A stretch of DNA of 64,000 bases from Megaleporinus macrocephalus (Eukaryota; Chordata; Actinopteri; Characiformes; Anostomidae). Positions 38,500 through 52,867 of the stretch are shown one piece after another (position 1 is the stretch's first letter; every line of letters starts with the position of its first letter). The translations under genes were made by a program, and so were the position numbers. The stretch is from positions 19,057,215-19,121,214 of the forward strand of contig CM038720.1 in the NCBI GenBank assembly GCA_021613375.1. Reading direction: 5' to 3'. Below the pieces are notes generated by a model. It was given only the letters and a program-made list of their open reading frames with translations, was not told where the DNA came from and searched no databases.

Positions 38500-39380
38500 A
38501 AACATGCGAGCAGTAAAACGAGACGGAAGTCCCATCATCAAAGTCAAAGAAAGCCGGAGCGACCGAAGGGGGGCCAAGCGACAGTGCAAACACAATGCGA
38601 GAAGAGAAACTGTCAAGTCATGCTATTTTTCTGAATTACATCAGGCAGCGCTGATTCATTTAGGAGCGCCCCCCCCATCAGTTTTACACAGCAATAAAAA
38701 TTAAATAACACTTGAGAAAATCATCTTCTCCTGTGAAGGCGCGGGCAACGAGTCATGATCTTTGTCCAAAAAAAACATCTGGAGCAGAGCAGCTCTTTGT
38801 TTGTCCGTGTTTATTCTGCTTTTCAAGGCCGCGCGCCAAAACGTCTGAGCTTGCGCGGATTTTTTTTTTAAAATGAAGGATTACGAAAAGAAAACGACCC
38901 ATTACTAGCGGGTCGTGTCTCCGCTCGCCTCATTTTTTATTATTTTTTTTTTCCTGCAGGGGTGATTTTTACAAGGCCTGCTCAGCAGTGGTCAGCGATT
39001 ACATTAAAAGCAGATGAACTTCAGAAGGATTAGCCCAGTCTGAAACCGAGACGTTCCAGAACATGAATCACGGTTGGACAGTTTTTTTTAAAAGGAGGAT
39101 GGAGCACCTGTGTTGGTTGCTAGAAATAAAACAATCCCTCACGTTCAAGAAGGCGGCGGGTCATCTTGTGTTCGCGCGAGGAGACAGCTGGTTAAAAGAG
39201 CACTCGGAATGTCACCGTTTCCTTAATTGCTTTCAAGACGCATACACATACAGGCCTTTAATTAAGCCTAGTGGACGACAGCACGGCTCCCTTTGAGGAG
39301 GCAGTCAACAAGTTCAGGCAGGTAACTGCACTGAGAATTCATTCACCAAGAAATCGGCGTGCTTATGCATTAAACATGAC
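38500..39380. promoter_or_regulatory. local CpG-richer block, candidate regulatory element
   Basis: By eye there are roughly 45 CpG in under 900 bases, clustered in segments such as AAGGCCGCGCGCCAAAACG and TTGCGCGGAT, while neighbouring intron sequence is CpG-poor. It also has a hairpin, ACGACCC (38894) against GGGTCGT (38910). No ORF, exon or known repeat is recognisable. An intronic promoter or enhancer is one reading; a decayed GC-rich repeat is another. Confidence 0.3.
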
Positions 39381-42300
39381 GTCTCTGTCGAGAAACTAAA
39401 TGAATAAGTAATACAAGAAAAGAAAATAACTGCGCCCACTTTGCCTGCGATTCAGTTAATTGTGAGAAAGCTAATAATAATAATAATAAAAAATTATTTA
39501 CAGACAGTCTTTTGTGCCAGATTTTAGTGTGAAGCGCAATCTCTGCCATCTCGGCCTATTTTTTGAAGCTAATCTGGGCCAGGCAGAGGGAGGCTGCCGC
39601 ACAGGCCCCAGGCTGGCTGTGTGCGATTGAGAGACGGGCAGAATGCAGTGCCGCCGGGGCGCGGCTCCTCAGTATTCCAGCCGCTGATCTGAATGTCAGC
39701 AGTGATAAAGGAGGCGTCTGAAGCGGAAGGAGTGGGGGAGGGGAAGAGACGGGTAGAGTGAAGGTGGGAAAACTAATCGCAAACTCTTCACGCGCCTGCC
39801 TGGCAGGCCTGGAGGCCATGTCAACTTGTGAACCTGCACACTTGCTGGACTTCATTCTATCATACTGCACTGTGCAAGAGCTGCAGACCACCTGAAAATA
39901 TTATAGTTACAGCTATTCATCTAGTGCAGGAGTTTATTTGCCACCAACACCAGAGAAAAGACAAATAAAATAAATATCATAAAATATCATAAACCGCTAT
40001 GTCATGTCTGCTGATGTTTGTATAAAGGGTACGCAAACAGTACTTTCCTCAAAAGCGTGGTTTGATGAAAAACGTTTCATTTGTAGAGCCACTAATGGAG
40101 TACCACTTCTTCACGGTGGTGGTGTCGGGAACCAGTGCTCCCAATACCAAAAAATAAAGCTATTTTAATTAACATTCAAAATCATCAATGAAACTACACT
40201 ACACAGTTTAACTAAGCTGTTCAGGGTTAAATAATGGTAAAAATTAAAGAAATAAAAAAGAGTTTTTTTTCTCTGGAGACCATTTTGCCTTATAATACCC
40301 TTCTTATATCCACCATGAATGAAATTAAATTAATTAAAGTATAATTTACATTTTATTTAATAATTTGTTTTTATTATTTTTATTTGTTTATGTGGACATG
40401 TGTTTCCTATCACCGCCACTGTAATGTATCTTAACCAGCCAATCCCTCTCTTCACACAACTTAAAAAACTACCTCAGCAGTGAGAAGCAAACGCTCCACT
40501 TCACCTAATTACCAAAACCTCGAACTTGTTCCCCTGCTCATCAACCCAGACACGTACACATACAGATATATTTATATGTGTGTATGTATGTGCATATAAT
40601 TTTTTTTCGTAGCACTGCACCTTCAGTGTGCCTTCACTCTGCAGATGGTTCCTGTCACTGTACGCTGCTATATTAGCTTTGTTACTTGTTAACCCAGTTA
40701 ACCTTTGTACTTAAATTGCTTCTCTCTGCTTCACTGTTTATTATGTGGTTTTGTTTATTATTTCTTGGGGTTTTTATGGCTATAGCTTGTTTGTTTGATT
40801 CTGTCTCCTCTCCAACCCCTAGGATTTGACTCTAAACCGCTAGTGCTATGCAATCGTGTAGTTGTTGTTAAAACCACAGTGAACAACTCTGACTCTGTAG
40901 GACAAAGCAGAGCAACTGTATTCCAGTAAAACCAATAAAATAAATATTTAAAGATATCATATATGTTGATATGAGCAGACCAGTTCTGCAACAGACTTGG
41001 CAATCTGTCACGTTAAAAGTCTCTAGCGCCCCCTTGCTGTAATGCTCACAATAAAGCTGGTTTACAAAGCAACAGCACACAAATAAACATGGTCATTTTG
41101 GTGTACTTGTGTATGGCTATGATGCAAAATAGTGAGAAACTATTATGATACAATATATGTATCATACAACCTATTGTGGTACAATAGATACAAAATATGG
41201 ACAGCAGAAAAACACATGTGATCTAATTTTTTCAAACTGGATCCAAACCACATTTGGAGGCGATTTCAAAAGCACTTCCAGATTTTTACAGATGTGTCTC
41301 AATAAGGATGCTCTTTTGTGTGACTCAAACAACAACAATATGAAATCTAGAGTGATGGAAACTCTGGAATTCAAGGAAAGCACCAGAGGAACTGTGAACT
41401 GTGATATGACAGCTATCTCACATGCTTCTGTGTAAGAAAGTCGCCAGCATGGTTACGTCATAACAGGCACCTACGTCAATACCACAGCAACTCATGCAGA
41501 TAGGTTGGCCATGTCTGGACACACAAAGGCGATCTGAACAATTCTGGTTTTCGTGCAGTCTGAGCACAGCCTGAGAAGAGGCCGGTGGGATTTCATTGTA
41601 AAGTGTCTAAAAAGGTGTGCTCAGCTTTACTGGTGTGCTGGGGTGGAGTTACCAAACTTGTGCTCTTTTCATCATCAAGATATTGTTTTGTTGTTTTTTG
41701 TCCCCGAGCTATTTTTTATGTTTTAATGCGGATCTGCATTTATTCTAACCTTACAGAGTGCTGCTACTAGCAAAGACACACCTGCAGAAGATTTTATATT
41801 TTCTTGGCTGCCCCAAGCCTTTCTCACTGCATTCCATTTCCTCAATCCTCACCAACATAAATAAATAAATAACTAAACATAACAGAAAGAGAGGGGAACG
41901 GAAGGAACCGTGTCTCTCCTGCCATTAAACATAACCTAGCAGCAACACCATCAGAGACACACAAAGTGCGGTGGCTGGATTTCTGGATTTCTACCTGCAG
42001 GCGAGGTTTGGAACACGGGCAGGTCCGAGAATTAATATTTCTCTGCTGCCGGATGGCTCGGATGATTGACGGTTTTTTTCTGCCGCATGCACCACGCTAT
42101 TTATTTCCTGCCTGCGTCGGAGCCCACTACACACCGCAGATTGACTTCCCATCTAGAAAGCCATCAGCCAAAGTTTGCCCGTAGAATGTCAATCACCCAT
42201 CAGCTTTTTCTAATGCTCTCTCTCTCTTTCTCTCTCTCTCTCGTTCTCTCGCTCTCTGGGGATAAGTAGAATTACACGTTTATACACAACCTCATCCATT

Positions 42301-42975
42301 TATACATAGTGATCTAAAACCAACAAACCAGGAAGAGAAAAAGAAACCAACCGGAGAGAAAACATCAGCTTATATTTATCCACTGGATACGATAAACTTA
42401 TGATAAACGATCAGGAACACATGATGCTAAACAGGACCGGATGAAACCAGAGTTCAGTGCCGATAGAGCGAAGAGGGTACCACTTTTTCTGAAAGCCTAA
42501 ACTAGTTTGGCAGATAGTGTATCAGACTCACTGTATCAAACTCAGGAAAAATATTTTTGGTATGCGTTATTGGCTGGATGTGAGAGAACGGACCTGTGAA
42601 AGTTAAAGTCATTTCTCTTCGTACCCAGTTTCCTCTGTCCACTGCAGAGGCCTCAGTAGTTCATACTCTTTCCTTCCATTTCACTCAATGTAACAGTAGT
42701 TTATGCTAGCCAAGTTTCACAGGTTTTGTGATGTATAAATCTGAGTTTAGAATAAAAACAAATTACAAGCAACTTCACATTTCCGCTGTTTCAAAAGCTT
42801 ACCTGGTACTTTCACTGCAGTGTTCTGACCCAAATAGTGTTTTAGCTGTTCTTAAATAATGTAAGCACAAAGTGGGACATAATCAGGGTGCACTAAGGAG
42901 GGTCTTCAATTCGTGAACATCTTTTTGTATTTAGTTTTATTTTATTTGCATAAATATTTTTTTTATTAATAATTC

Positions 42976-43284
42976 CATCTATCATCTTCCGCTTTGTCCT
43001 GCTAGTCAGGGTCATGGGGGGTTGGAGCCAATCCCAGCATCATCAGGCGAAGGCGGGGTACACCATGGACAGGTCGCCAGTCCATCACATGGCCAACACA
43101 CACTCATACACAAACTTACACCTGCAGGCAATTTAGGGTGACTGATCAACCTAACATACATGTGTTTGAACTGTGGGAGGAAACCAGAGTACATTTGAGC
43201 AGGGGGAGAACATGTACACTCCCCACAGAACAGCCCAGACCGAGAATTAAAACAGATCTAACCACTACATCAGCGTGCCACCAT
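42976..43284 (+). repeat. common teleost interspersed repeat
   Basis: Diagnostic blocks in order are ATCATCTTCCGCTTTGTCC, GGGTTGGAGCCAATCCCAGC, ACACCATGGACAGGTCGCC, GCAATTTAGGGTGACTGATC, AACTGTGGGAGGAAACC, GAGAACATGTACACTCCCC and GATCTAACCACTACATC. This order is widespread in fish genomes. The ORF at 43012..43194 is incidental. Confidence 0.75.
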
Positions 43285-43599
43285 AAATTAATTAATTGAA
43301 TTAGTCATACTTGTTTTAAGTGATTTTAGTGAGACAAAATTTTGCTTGTTTTACGCATGTTTCATAAAATTAGACAAATGATCTGCCAGTATACCAAAAT
43401 AACTTAAAACAAGTAAAAAAATGGTTCAAAAAATTATAAAAAGTTTTAAAAATGTATAATTAAATTATAATTTAATCTTAAAATAAGAAATGAATCAATT
43501 TTCAAAAATATTTGTACTTTGCCAAGATATTATTTACAGTGTGTAGATACAAAATCTTAAAATGACCATGACATTTCTTTAGAGATTACTGAGACTGAG

Positions 43600-44235
43600 T
43601 TTTAAGATCCTAGTAGTGGTGTGTAATCGGTTTCTCTGTATATTTTACTAACCTGTTGTTCAAGTGGAGGATCATTCTCAGCACTGCAGTGACACTGACG
43701 CTGTGGTGCTGTGCTGGTACGAGTGGATTAGACGCAGCAGTGCTACTGGAATTTTTCATTTAAATTTTTTTGGAGAATAGTCCACCAACCAAAACTATCC
43801 AGACAGCAGTGTCCTGTGACCACTAGTGAAGGACTACTATGACCGACATATAAACTGTGCAGCAACAGATAAGCTGCTGTCTCTGACTTTACATCTACAA
43901 GGTGGACCAGCAAGGTAGCTTTGAATAATAGCGTGGATAGTGAGTGTTTAAATCTTCAGCAGCACTGCTGTGTCTGATCCACCCGAACCAACACAGCATA
44001 CACTAACACACTGTAGTACTGAGAATGATCCACTGCCCAAATAATTTGGTGCTGGTCCTGTGGGGGTCCTGACCATTGAAGAACAGGGAAACAAAGTACA
44101 CAGAAAAATAAGATAAACTACTGTCTGTAATTTTAGAACTACAAGGTGCTTCTATGTAGTAAATGGAGCTGATAAAACAGGCAATGAGTGAAGATACAAG
44201 GAGGAGGTGGTAACGTTATGGCAGATCAATGTACA
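43600..44235. repeat. palindromic interspersed repeat, copy 1 (full length)
   Basis: The left arm contains GGATCATTCTCAGCACTGCA, GTGACACTGACGCTGTGGTG and GGTACGAGTGGATTAGACGC. The right arm contains the inverted counterparts, ending ACTGAGAATGATCCAC, then GGTCCTGTGGGGGTCCTGAC and GTAACGTTATGGCAGATCA. The arms are about 200-250 bp and flank a centre with GTCTCTGACTTTACATCTAC. The same order occurs at 50505..51170. Confidence 0.85.
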
Positions 44236-44695
44236 CTTGGCTTACATCAAATGGTATTAGCTGGTTGGTACTGCTGCCTTTATATTAGGCTGAGTATGAG
44301 TGAATGAGCACGGTATTGGAACCGATACGAGTAATGAACTGCTCCAGTGTGTGCTGTGCTGGATAAAATCTCACTGATAAGGTTGACGTAACGCATTTAA
44401 ACATTCCTGCAACTATAGCTGCTTAAAAACTAAATTAAAATAAATTGCACTTAAGCTGCATAATGCAACTCATTCACGACAAACTTTCAAACCACTGACA
44501 TCAGCAAATGGTTTACTGGGTCACTGAAAAGAGACGCTCTCTGACTGACTTTAAACTGGGTCAGCAACGACAACAAACAAGTTTCTCAAAGCTAACATTT
44601 CTGTAACCAGCTGAGTTCACTAGCCAGCTAACATTCACAGCTGTCTGCCCACTGCTTGTGCCAGTGTTGATTTCGCTCCTTTAGCCTGCTTTTGT

Positions 44696-44713
44696 CGATA
44701 TTATTATTGTCGA

Positions 44714-44744
<31 letters not shown>

Positions 44745-44751
44745 GTTATTG
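44696..44751 (+). repeat. ATT trinucleotide microsatellite
   Basis: A run of about 11 ATT units lies at 44715..44743, flanked by duplicate TGTCGATATTATTATT words. It is responsible for the poly-Asn and poly-Leu ORFs here. Confidence 0.93.
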
Positions 44752-44909
44752 TCTATTCTCTTGACAGCCCTTAATTTTATACAGAGCTCAGAGAAGGCAG
44801 AGATACGGTCCTCAATTAACTTGTTGTGCTTCTGGGACAGGACAAGTGAGAAATCAAGTAGGCTACACACAGATACACAATTGTCGGTAACGTTCTGTTA
44901 AAGAAAGAA

Positions 44910-45560
<651 letters not shown>

Positions 45561-45679
45561 TATCTCAATGCACTTAAGCTTATAACACACAAACAATTAT
45601 AATATTTCATGTCTGTATTGGACACATTAAACATTCATACTTTTACATGCCACTGTAGTAAAGAACCCTGGATAGACAA

Positions 45680-45960
45680 GAAGATAAAACAGAACACAAT
45701 GTGACAGCTCCAAAATACAAATGTGTTGTTTTTTGAAAAATATATGCCCATCTTTATTTTGATGCCAGTAACACAATTCAAAAAAGTTGGACAGCAGCAA
45801 CAAAAGACTAGTAAAGTTGTGTATTGCTAAAAAACATCTCACAGCTAATTATCTTAATTGGCAGCACACCAAGCATACATAAACACCATGCATATATAAA
45901 CACCAGGCATATATAAAAGAGCCTACCAGAGAGGCGGCATCTCTACACTACATATGCATT
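45680..45960 (+). repeat. common ostariophysan interspersed repeat fragment
   Basis: The blocks TATATGCCCATCTTTATTTT, GATGCCAGTAACACAATTCA, AAAAAAGTTGGACAGCAGC, AACAAAAGACTAGTAAAGTT and AGAGAGGCGGCATCTCTAC occur in an order I recognise from a repeat abundant in carps, characins and catfishes. Class and family are not assigned. Confidence 0.6.
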
Positions 45961-47619
45961 CTGTTTTTATTATTATCATTTTGTAAAGCGTCCCTATGTT
46001 TATAGAAACAGGATCATGAATATTTGGCATAAAATCTAGTTAATGTTTTTTACTGTGAGAGTTTAAAGTCTCACAAAGTTCTTTCCTAAGTACAAGAGCA
46101 CATGAAATGATTGTCCCCTGTATCGTATGCTATGCTACATACAAAGGTTTAATGTAGGTTTAAAGGAACGAGCAGACACATAAGCTTTGATCTCATTCTC
46201 AGAATTCAGGGCCCAATACCCCTAAAAGCTCTCCAACCCACAAACCTGCATCTGCACTGTTTCCACATTCGCAAAAAAACAGTTCTGGGACGAGGTAATT
46301 GCTGCCCGAGCAGTTCTCTGCCAAATCAACATTAGTAAGTTCATTTAATTCTGGAGTACGTTTACTTAGGAGGTTAGCGGAGAGCTGTAACAGGCATCAT
46401 TTAGCTCTGCACTTCCAGACCAAACATTTCAGCAGGTCAAACACGGGTACAACGTAATGCCAGAACCCCAATTTAGGTCAAAACATGTGCATAACAGAAC
46501 TATAGAGCTCCACGTTCCGGCAGTGAAAACTCAGCTAATGTTGCCTCAGAGCCTTTTCTTAGCTCCTTCTCTTTGCACTCAAAGGCAATGAGCCTCTTCG
46601 GCCTGCCCTCCACGGACTCGACACTGCCTGGATAACACTTCAAAAGCGTGGCGGTATTCACAGCAAATATCTGCACATGGGAATTTTGGAATTAGGCCTA
46701 ATGCATTTTTAAGTGAAATCACTTTTTTCATCCTTTCATCTGCACTTCGCAGAGAGCAAAAGGTGATTTTTTCCATCCTATGGCCGTGCAAGATCCGAGC
46801 ATGAGTGGAGAGAGAGAGAAAGCGTGAGACAAAGAGATAAAGAAACATAGAAAGAAAAAGAGGAAGAGAGAGATCTAGTAACATAGGACACATATTACCA
46901 ACTCTTTCTCTTATTCCCCCTCCAGCAGGCAATATAACCCAATTCCCTCATTTATTCTCGAAAGCATGCCTGCCACTCTGCTTCACGTCTTCATTCTTCA
47001 AGCAATTCTCAACGCAGACATGCTGCTCAGGCTCACGAACGAAATATATAAACCATATACCTCCCTGATTTTGTCGGAGGCTGCACGCGAAGGGCAACTG
47101 CAGGCAGAAGTTCAGATCTGGAGCACGATGGTTCCAAAAAAGCATTGGAGTCACCCTTCCTCCTACTGGCTCGCAGCTTTCTAGAGACTCGCTTGGCTTG
47201 TCCTATTTATTGCATTAGCCTTGAGAGACACAGGAGACATTTTAATAAACAGACTTTCGCTGCTGCCGCTAGACTGACAGCTGTAGAGCCGCAGATAACA
47301 ACGCAATGCATGCCAACAAATAAACAACCGAACACTCTGCTGGATGATGATAGACATGGTCAAATGAGTCAATGTAAGCTAAAATGCAAAAGTCGGTGGA
47401 AAGATAAAGATTAAAGCCTCACAAAGACTTTATCAGGATGGGCTTAAAGTGATGTTTTGGCTGAAAGTCAAATGTGTCCCCTTACCCCAAATGCAGTCCA
47501 CCAGCTAATTAATGTATAGTGACCAAAGTTTTCCAGATTGTAGGCAGTTTTGGGTAAATTCTGACTTTCACACATGATTGTTGGTTGACTACCAGGAAGC
47601 TGTTACGCTTGTGAGATAA

Positions 47620-47850
47620 AATAGGGCCAGATGTGGGACAGCTTCATTTGGTTTTGCCTCGTGTCTATATCTGTGGAACAACTGTGGTCATACATGTTGG
47701 TGCCCAGCAATGTAGATGGGCCAAGTGTGGGCCAAACAGTTCTACTCACTTTACAGTGTGTGGGCTGAAGACTCTGTCATGTACTTGGCCAGAGGAAACC
47801 CAAGTATGTGGCCCATGAGTGGGCCAGACAGTTTTGCTGACTGGGTTGTT
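47620..47850 (+). repeat. degenerate 'TGGGCCA' repeat block
   Basis: TGGGCCAAGTGTGGGCCAAA, ACTTGGCCAGAG and GTGGCCCATGAGTGGGCCAG recur with a period of roughly 20-40 bases, together with two AGACAGTTTT/AAACAGTTCT words. It resembles the short tandem blocks found in several fish genomes. ORFs across it are not convincing. Confidence 0.4.
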
Positions 47851-50504
47851 CCTTTAGTTCTGCGCTGGTACTGTATTGTTAAACGCTCAGGAAGAGGACA
47901 TACAGCTCCTGCACAAACCATTGAGCCCTTATTACTAGCTGCAGTTAGCCACAGCTATGCCATACAAAGCAAGGTTTTAGGCTAACCTCTAGCTCCAGAA
48001 GTGGTTCGGGTCTACGATCTCTAGCATCCGAGCTCAGATGGACAGTTTTTTCCTGCTCCTGCTAACCCTGCCCTTCAGAATAAGATAATAACTGCTGCAG
48101 AACAAATGTATCGATCTCTTCTCTTGCTCGTTGCGAGGAAAGCACTACAGTGATAGTTGAGTAGTTTTTGACCTCAGATCTATTCAAACAACCAGGAACA
48201 CAGCACTGTGGATGAGAGTCCCAGCCTGTGGGATGGAGCCTTGAACCTGGACGTCTTAACAAGGCGACTGGAGTTGAACCTACACACATGGATAACAGTA
48301 TGTACCCGAGATAAAATGCTGATAGCAGTTGTAGCAGCCATCTTGAAAGCTTAATTTTACCCACATCAAGTCTCAGAAACCACATATTCAAGTCTGTTTG
48401 AGATTACTTAACAGCTTGACGCAGTCCGAGGCAAAAGTGTGAAGATTTAGACGCACAGAGTTTTAAGCTTACATTACTCGTTACCTAAATTGGCCTCACA
48501 GCTTCAGTGCAAAAACTAAAAGACACAAACTTGAAACATCAAATGTGTCTGGCTGATCGACATCGTTTAAGATAAGGTGGATTTTTTCCTGAACTACTGA
48601 CTACTCTCATCTATGTAAATAACTAACATCAGTTCCTAAGTGTACATAACAATTTCAGCTCTATGCAGAGCTCTGATGCCTCACTGACAGTTTATTTCCT
48701 TGCCAGGTGAGCGTCACAGGCAAGACGAAACCCTTGGAAAAGGCAAGGCCACATCTAGTTCAGCCAGAAAGCAGCTAAAAATATTATGAGATGTGCATCC
48801 GTAACCTAGACCAACACTTGCATAACAATCAATACGAGGAGATAAGTGTGTCTCAGCTGTCTCGGCGTCTATATAAAAGCTTCTACCTGTACTGGGGTGA
48901 ATGCATTGTTCTAGGGGGAAAAAAGCGTGGGAGAGAGAAAGAAGGAGGAAACAAGAAAAACTGAACTATATCAGCATCCAGGACACCCAGGAATTCTACT
49001 TCTGCACTCCTTTTTTCCACTCTCTTTGTCTTCCTCTCGGCTCACTGGATGTCGAACATGTCAAAAAAGTTGATGTGTCAATGCATCATTGGATAAACCC
49101 AAATTCAGCCATAATCCTTCAAATCCAGACACAGCGGCCAGCTTCTGAACCCGGATTTTGTCATCACTGGTAGCTCCAACAGTAGAGAGTTAGTCAGTTA
49201 AATGAACTGTGGAGCTACTATTAGAAGAACTTGTAATGTGGTTTCTGACTCTTTCTTTACTATAAAAACAAAGCAGAAACAGGTTTATATTGAAGACCTC
49301 TGCTAGAGAATGTCCATCTGAGGTCCATAAATGTTTTAGCTGTCCAGCACAGCAAATTGGAATTCAAATCAAATGATGAACGTGAGCTCAAATTCCAATG
49401 TTCAAGGTATTTGCATGCAAATCAGTGCAACAGTGTAGGAATTACAACTATTTTTATAGCACATAGCACCCCCTACTTTCAGGGGTTCAAAAGTAAGTGA
49501 CTATTGGCTGCTCGGCTGCTTCATTCCCAGTTCATTCCCAGCTGTGTGTTATTCTGTTTTTATTTTACCAACAAGTAAATAGATAAAATCTATCTATAAG
49601 ATCTAGTGTTGAGATGAAGTGTAGCGTTTGCTCTTGGAATTTTAGTTTTCATAAATTACATACATCTAGAAATACTACTCAGTCTATTCAATTTCCACCT
49701 ATATTAAATGTTTAAAATAGTCTGATATTGAACAGTTGCCTGTGAACATACAGTCCACATCTGATGTGTTTCTGAACATTATGCCCAGAGATACATGTGA
49801 AAAGACTCTTTTGTAGAATCTAGAATGGTCACAATTTTCATTGTAGCATAAAATAAACACTTTTCCAGTAAAGTACGCTGACGTAGTGCAGTATACTGGG
49901 GAAGTGATGCGGGTAAGCAACTGAACAGGCTTAGCTATGTTTACTCCAAAGTAGCTAAACAGAACCAGCTAAACAGAAGCTGTTACTGTATTTGCACTCA
50001 TATACACTCTTTATAAACAGTGAACTTCCTGCTTAAGCAAATCGATGGCTTGGCTGATAAGACTGCACTGGGATAATAGGAGCAGCGGTGGACTGAAGCA
50101 GGCGAGAGCCAAAACAACTGTTGAGAATTGAAAGCGTTTGAATTTTTCATGAAACCTATTAAAAGAAGAACTGCAAGAAGAAAACTGCCAACAGTAACAG
50201 TGAGAAACAGAATGATCCAAAAACCAGTTACAGCAACAGAGTTTTCCCCATGTGTCGTATCGAGATGAATTCTAAACGCATTCTAAATATATTCAGAACA
50301 CATTGTTTTAAAGTATTGGAGCTGATACTGCCACAAACACAGTATCGTCAATATCCATGACCAACACCACAAAGCGATGTGCACGTGCACCGGCAGACAG
50401 AACTTAATGACATGTTTTTGGCGTAGGCTGAAGAGCAGCAGTAAAAAAAGCTCAAAGCTAAATCTGTAAAGCTTACCTGCACATCTAGGATAAACGTCTT
50501 TCAG

Positions 50505-51166
50505 TAATCACTAATCTACTGCCGTGTAGCACTGTTTCTTTAATGGTCAGCACCACCACAGAGCAGGGGAGGTGGATCGTTCTCAGCACTGCAGTGACAC
50601 TCACAAGGTCGTGGTGCTGGTGTGTTAGTGTGTGTTGGGCTAGTATGAGTGGATCAAACATAACAGTGCTACTGGAGTGTTTCAACACCTCAGTGTCACT
50701 GCTGGACTAGGTATAGTTCACCAACCAGCAACATCCAGCCAACAGTGTCTTGAGACCAATGATGAAGGACTTGAGGATGACCAACACAAACTGTGCAGTA
50801 ACAGATACACTAGCGTCTCTGACTTTACATCTACATGCTGGACAATACTAGAGTGGACAGTGAGTGACCACAAGGTTTAAAAATTCCAGCAGCACTGCCG
50901 CCACTCATACCAGCACAACACACACTAACACACCACCACCGCATCAGTGCAACTGCAGTGCTGAAAATGACCCACCCAAATAATATCTGCTCTGTTTTGG
51001 ACCTTGGGAGGTCCTGGTCATTGAAGAACAGAGTGTAAGAGGGCTAACAAGGTATACAAAGAAACAGATGAACTACAGTCTGTAAGTGCAGAACTACAAA
51101 GTGCTCCTGTATTGTAAATGGGGCTGATAAAATGGTAACCTAAAATAGGTAATTGTAATGTTATGA

Positions 51167-51170
<4 letters not shown>
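50505..51170. repeat. palindromic interspersed repeat, copy 2 (full length)
   Basis: The left arm has GGTCAGCACCACCACAGAGC, CGTTCTCAGCACTGCAGTGA and CACTGCTGGACTAGG. The right arm has CACACTAACACACCACCACC, TGCAGTGCTGAAAATGACCC and CTCTGTTTTGGACC. The organisation is the same as copy 1. The right end (ATGTTATGACTGATATATA) runs directly into a TA microsatellite. Confidence 0.88.

Positions 51171-51252
<82 letters not shown>
51169..51252. repeat. (TA)n microsatellite, about 41 units
   Basis: A pure TA run begins at the terminus of the palindromic repeat and ends at TAATGTCC. Confidence 0.95.
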
Positions 51253-51254
<2 letters not shown>

Positions 51255-52867
51255 GTCCAAACAGGTTTTTGTTTATGTTACAAGACTTCTTTAACATAGC
51301 TCCCACCCCCCCAAAGTTATCCTGTATAAGGCTGTGCTTCTTGGAGATGGCTGAAGGTATGAAACAAGTGGATACCTCCCAACCCCAGCTACAACCCTAT
51401 CATTCACCCTTCCTCCCTATTCGTTTCTTATCACTCACTCTCAGTGTCTCCCACTCTCCTTCATGCACTCTTTCTCTCACTCTGTGTAAACACTCACAGT
51501 CCCCATTGCCTCCCGAACCAAAGTCAGTCAATTTAACTCAGCTCTTGCTCGCAGTGGCACTGGGCAGGTTTATCCAGCTCTAGCAGGGCAAACGCTGGCA
51601 AAGCCAGCATCCTCCACTGATGCACAGAGAGAGAAGATACAGAGGGCTGCTATCTCCCCATAGGAGCACGCACACAGGGAGGAAGATTTGTCAGCCTATA
51701 TTTAGCTCTGTCCATTGATAGAAGCTGCAGGGCGCAGCAGTAAAAAGCTGTCAGGCTTAGCTCGAGTTAGATGAAATCTGGACTGTGAACCATACACCCA
51801 AAAGCCAGGCAGCCTGGGAGGCAGGTACGTGTAGAGAGGCTGGGCTGGTGGGGGAAGGGGCTGTCATAGTGAAATCATGATATAGATAAGTGGTTACCAG
51901 GGAAACTGCGTAAAGGAAGATGGGAAAGAAACTATTAGGGCTTATAAGGAGGAGGGAATGTTTGATGAAGTGTCTGCACAAGCTGCAAGAACATATCCAT
52001 CTCCATTTTGTTTCATTTAGTACATTTAAACAATGTTAACATACTGTAGAAGTCACCTAAAATCCTGCTGGCTTCAGCTTGAGCTTAATATAAACAAGGC
52101 ACCTGCATAGTCTCCTGGTCTGAAATAAATCTGCTTCTGTTTAGAGGTGAAACAAAAGGAAATCAAAGTGAATTAACCTTGCAAACCAGCAACTAGGACA
52201 GACTTAAGTTTGTGGCAAGAATTAAAGGGATTTCCAATAGGGAATCTCAATTAACAGCATAACACAGTTCAAGAACAAGCTTAATCTGTGCCTGGACAAC
52301 AAGCCTACCACCACACCAGACTAATCTCTCAGTTTGAACTGATTTAACTCAATGACAGTCAATGGCATACCATGAGAACATTACCGTACAAGTGGCTTCA
52401 GCATGCTTTCCCACAGAGAGGTATTTGAATGGAAAAACAAGAACAGGTGGCTACTGAGGGCCTCTTTCACAGCCCATTCAGCTTACTCAAGGTCCTCTAT
52501 TGCCCCCTAGTGGCAACAGCAACATGCAAGGGGTAAAATCAGGCAATGGAACGAAGGGCGTTAGGCTGGAAGCATCAGCACAGCGGCAGTCAGTCTGTGC
52601 TCGGAGACAAGGAGGACGAGACACAGCCAACCGAAGAAGAGAGTGACAGAGTGAGATTAAGATGTTAACAAGCATCAGCTGCACTGAGCTCTCTCTGGAA
52701 AGGAAACACAAACTCAACAGCCCACCGGCCCCTCAAAACAGAGTGCACACAGAGATACGTCCAAATATATAGAGTGGAGAGTAGAAGATGAACTGATCTT
52801 CAAAAGCAAGATTTGAAGCAGCATTGGTGTATGTTTCAGACAACTGTAATAAAGTGATAAAAGTAAA

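Noticed and set aside
39556..39891. 111-codon minus-strand ORF, proline/alanine-rich
   Set aside because: Composition follows a GC-rich non-coding stretch; no splice signals or known domain.
46579..46932. 117-codon minus-strand ORF starting MPAGGGIRERVGNMC
   Set aside because: Crosses a GA-rich low-complexity tract (46807..46875) and has no homology I can recall.
48062..48391. 109-codon minus-strand ORF
   Set aside because: No known domain; no family similarity that I recognise.
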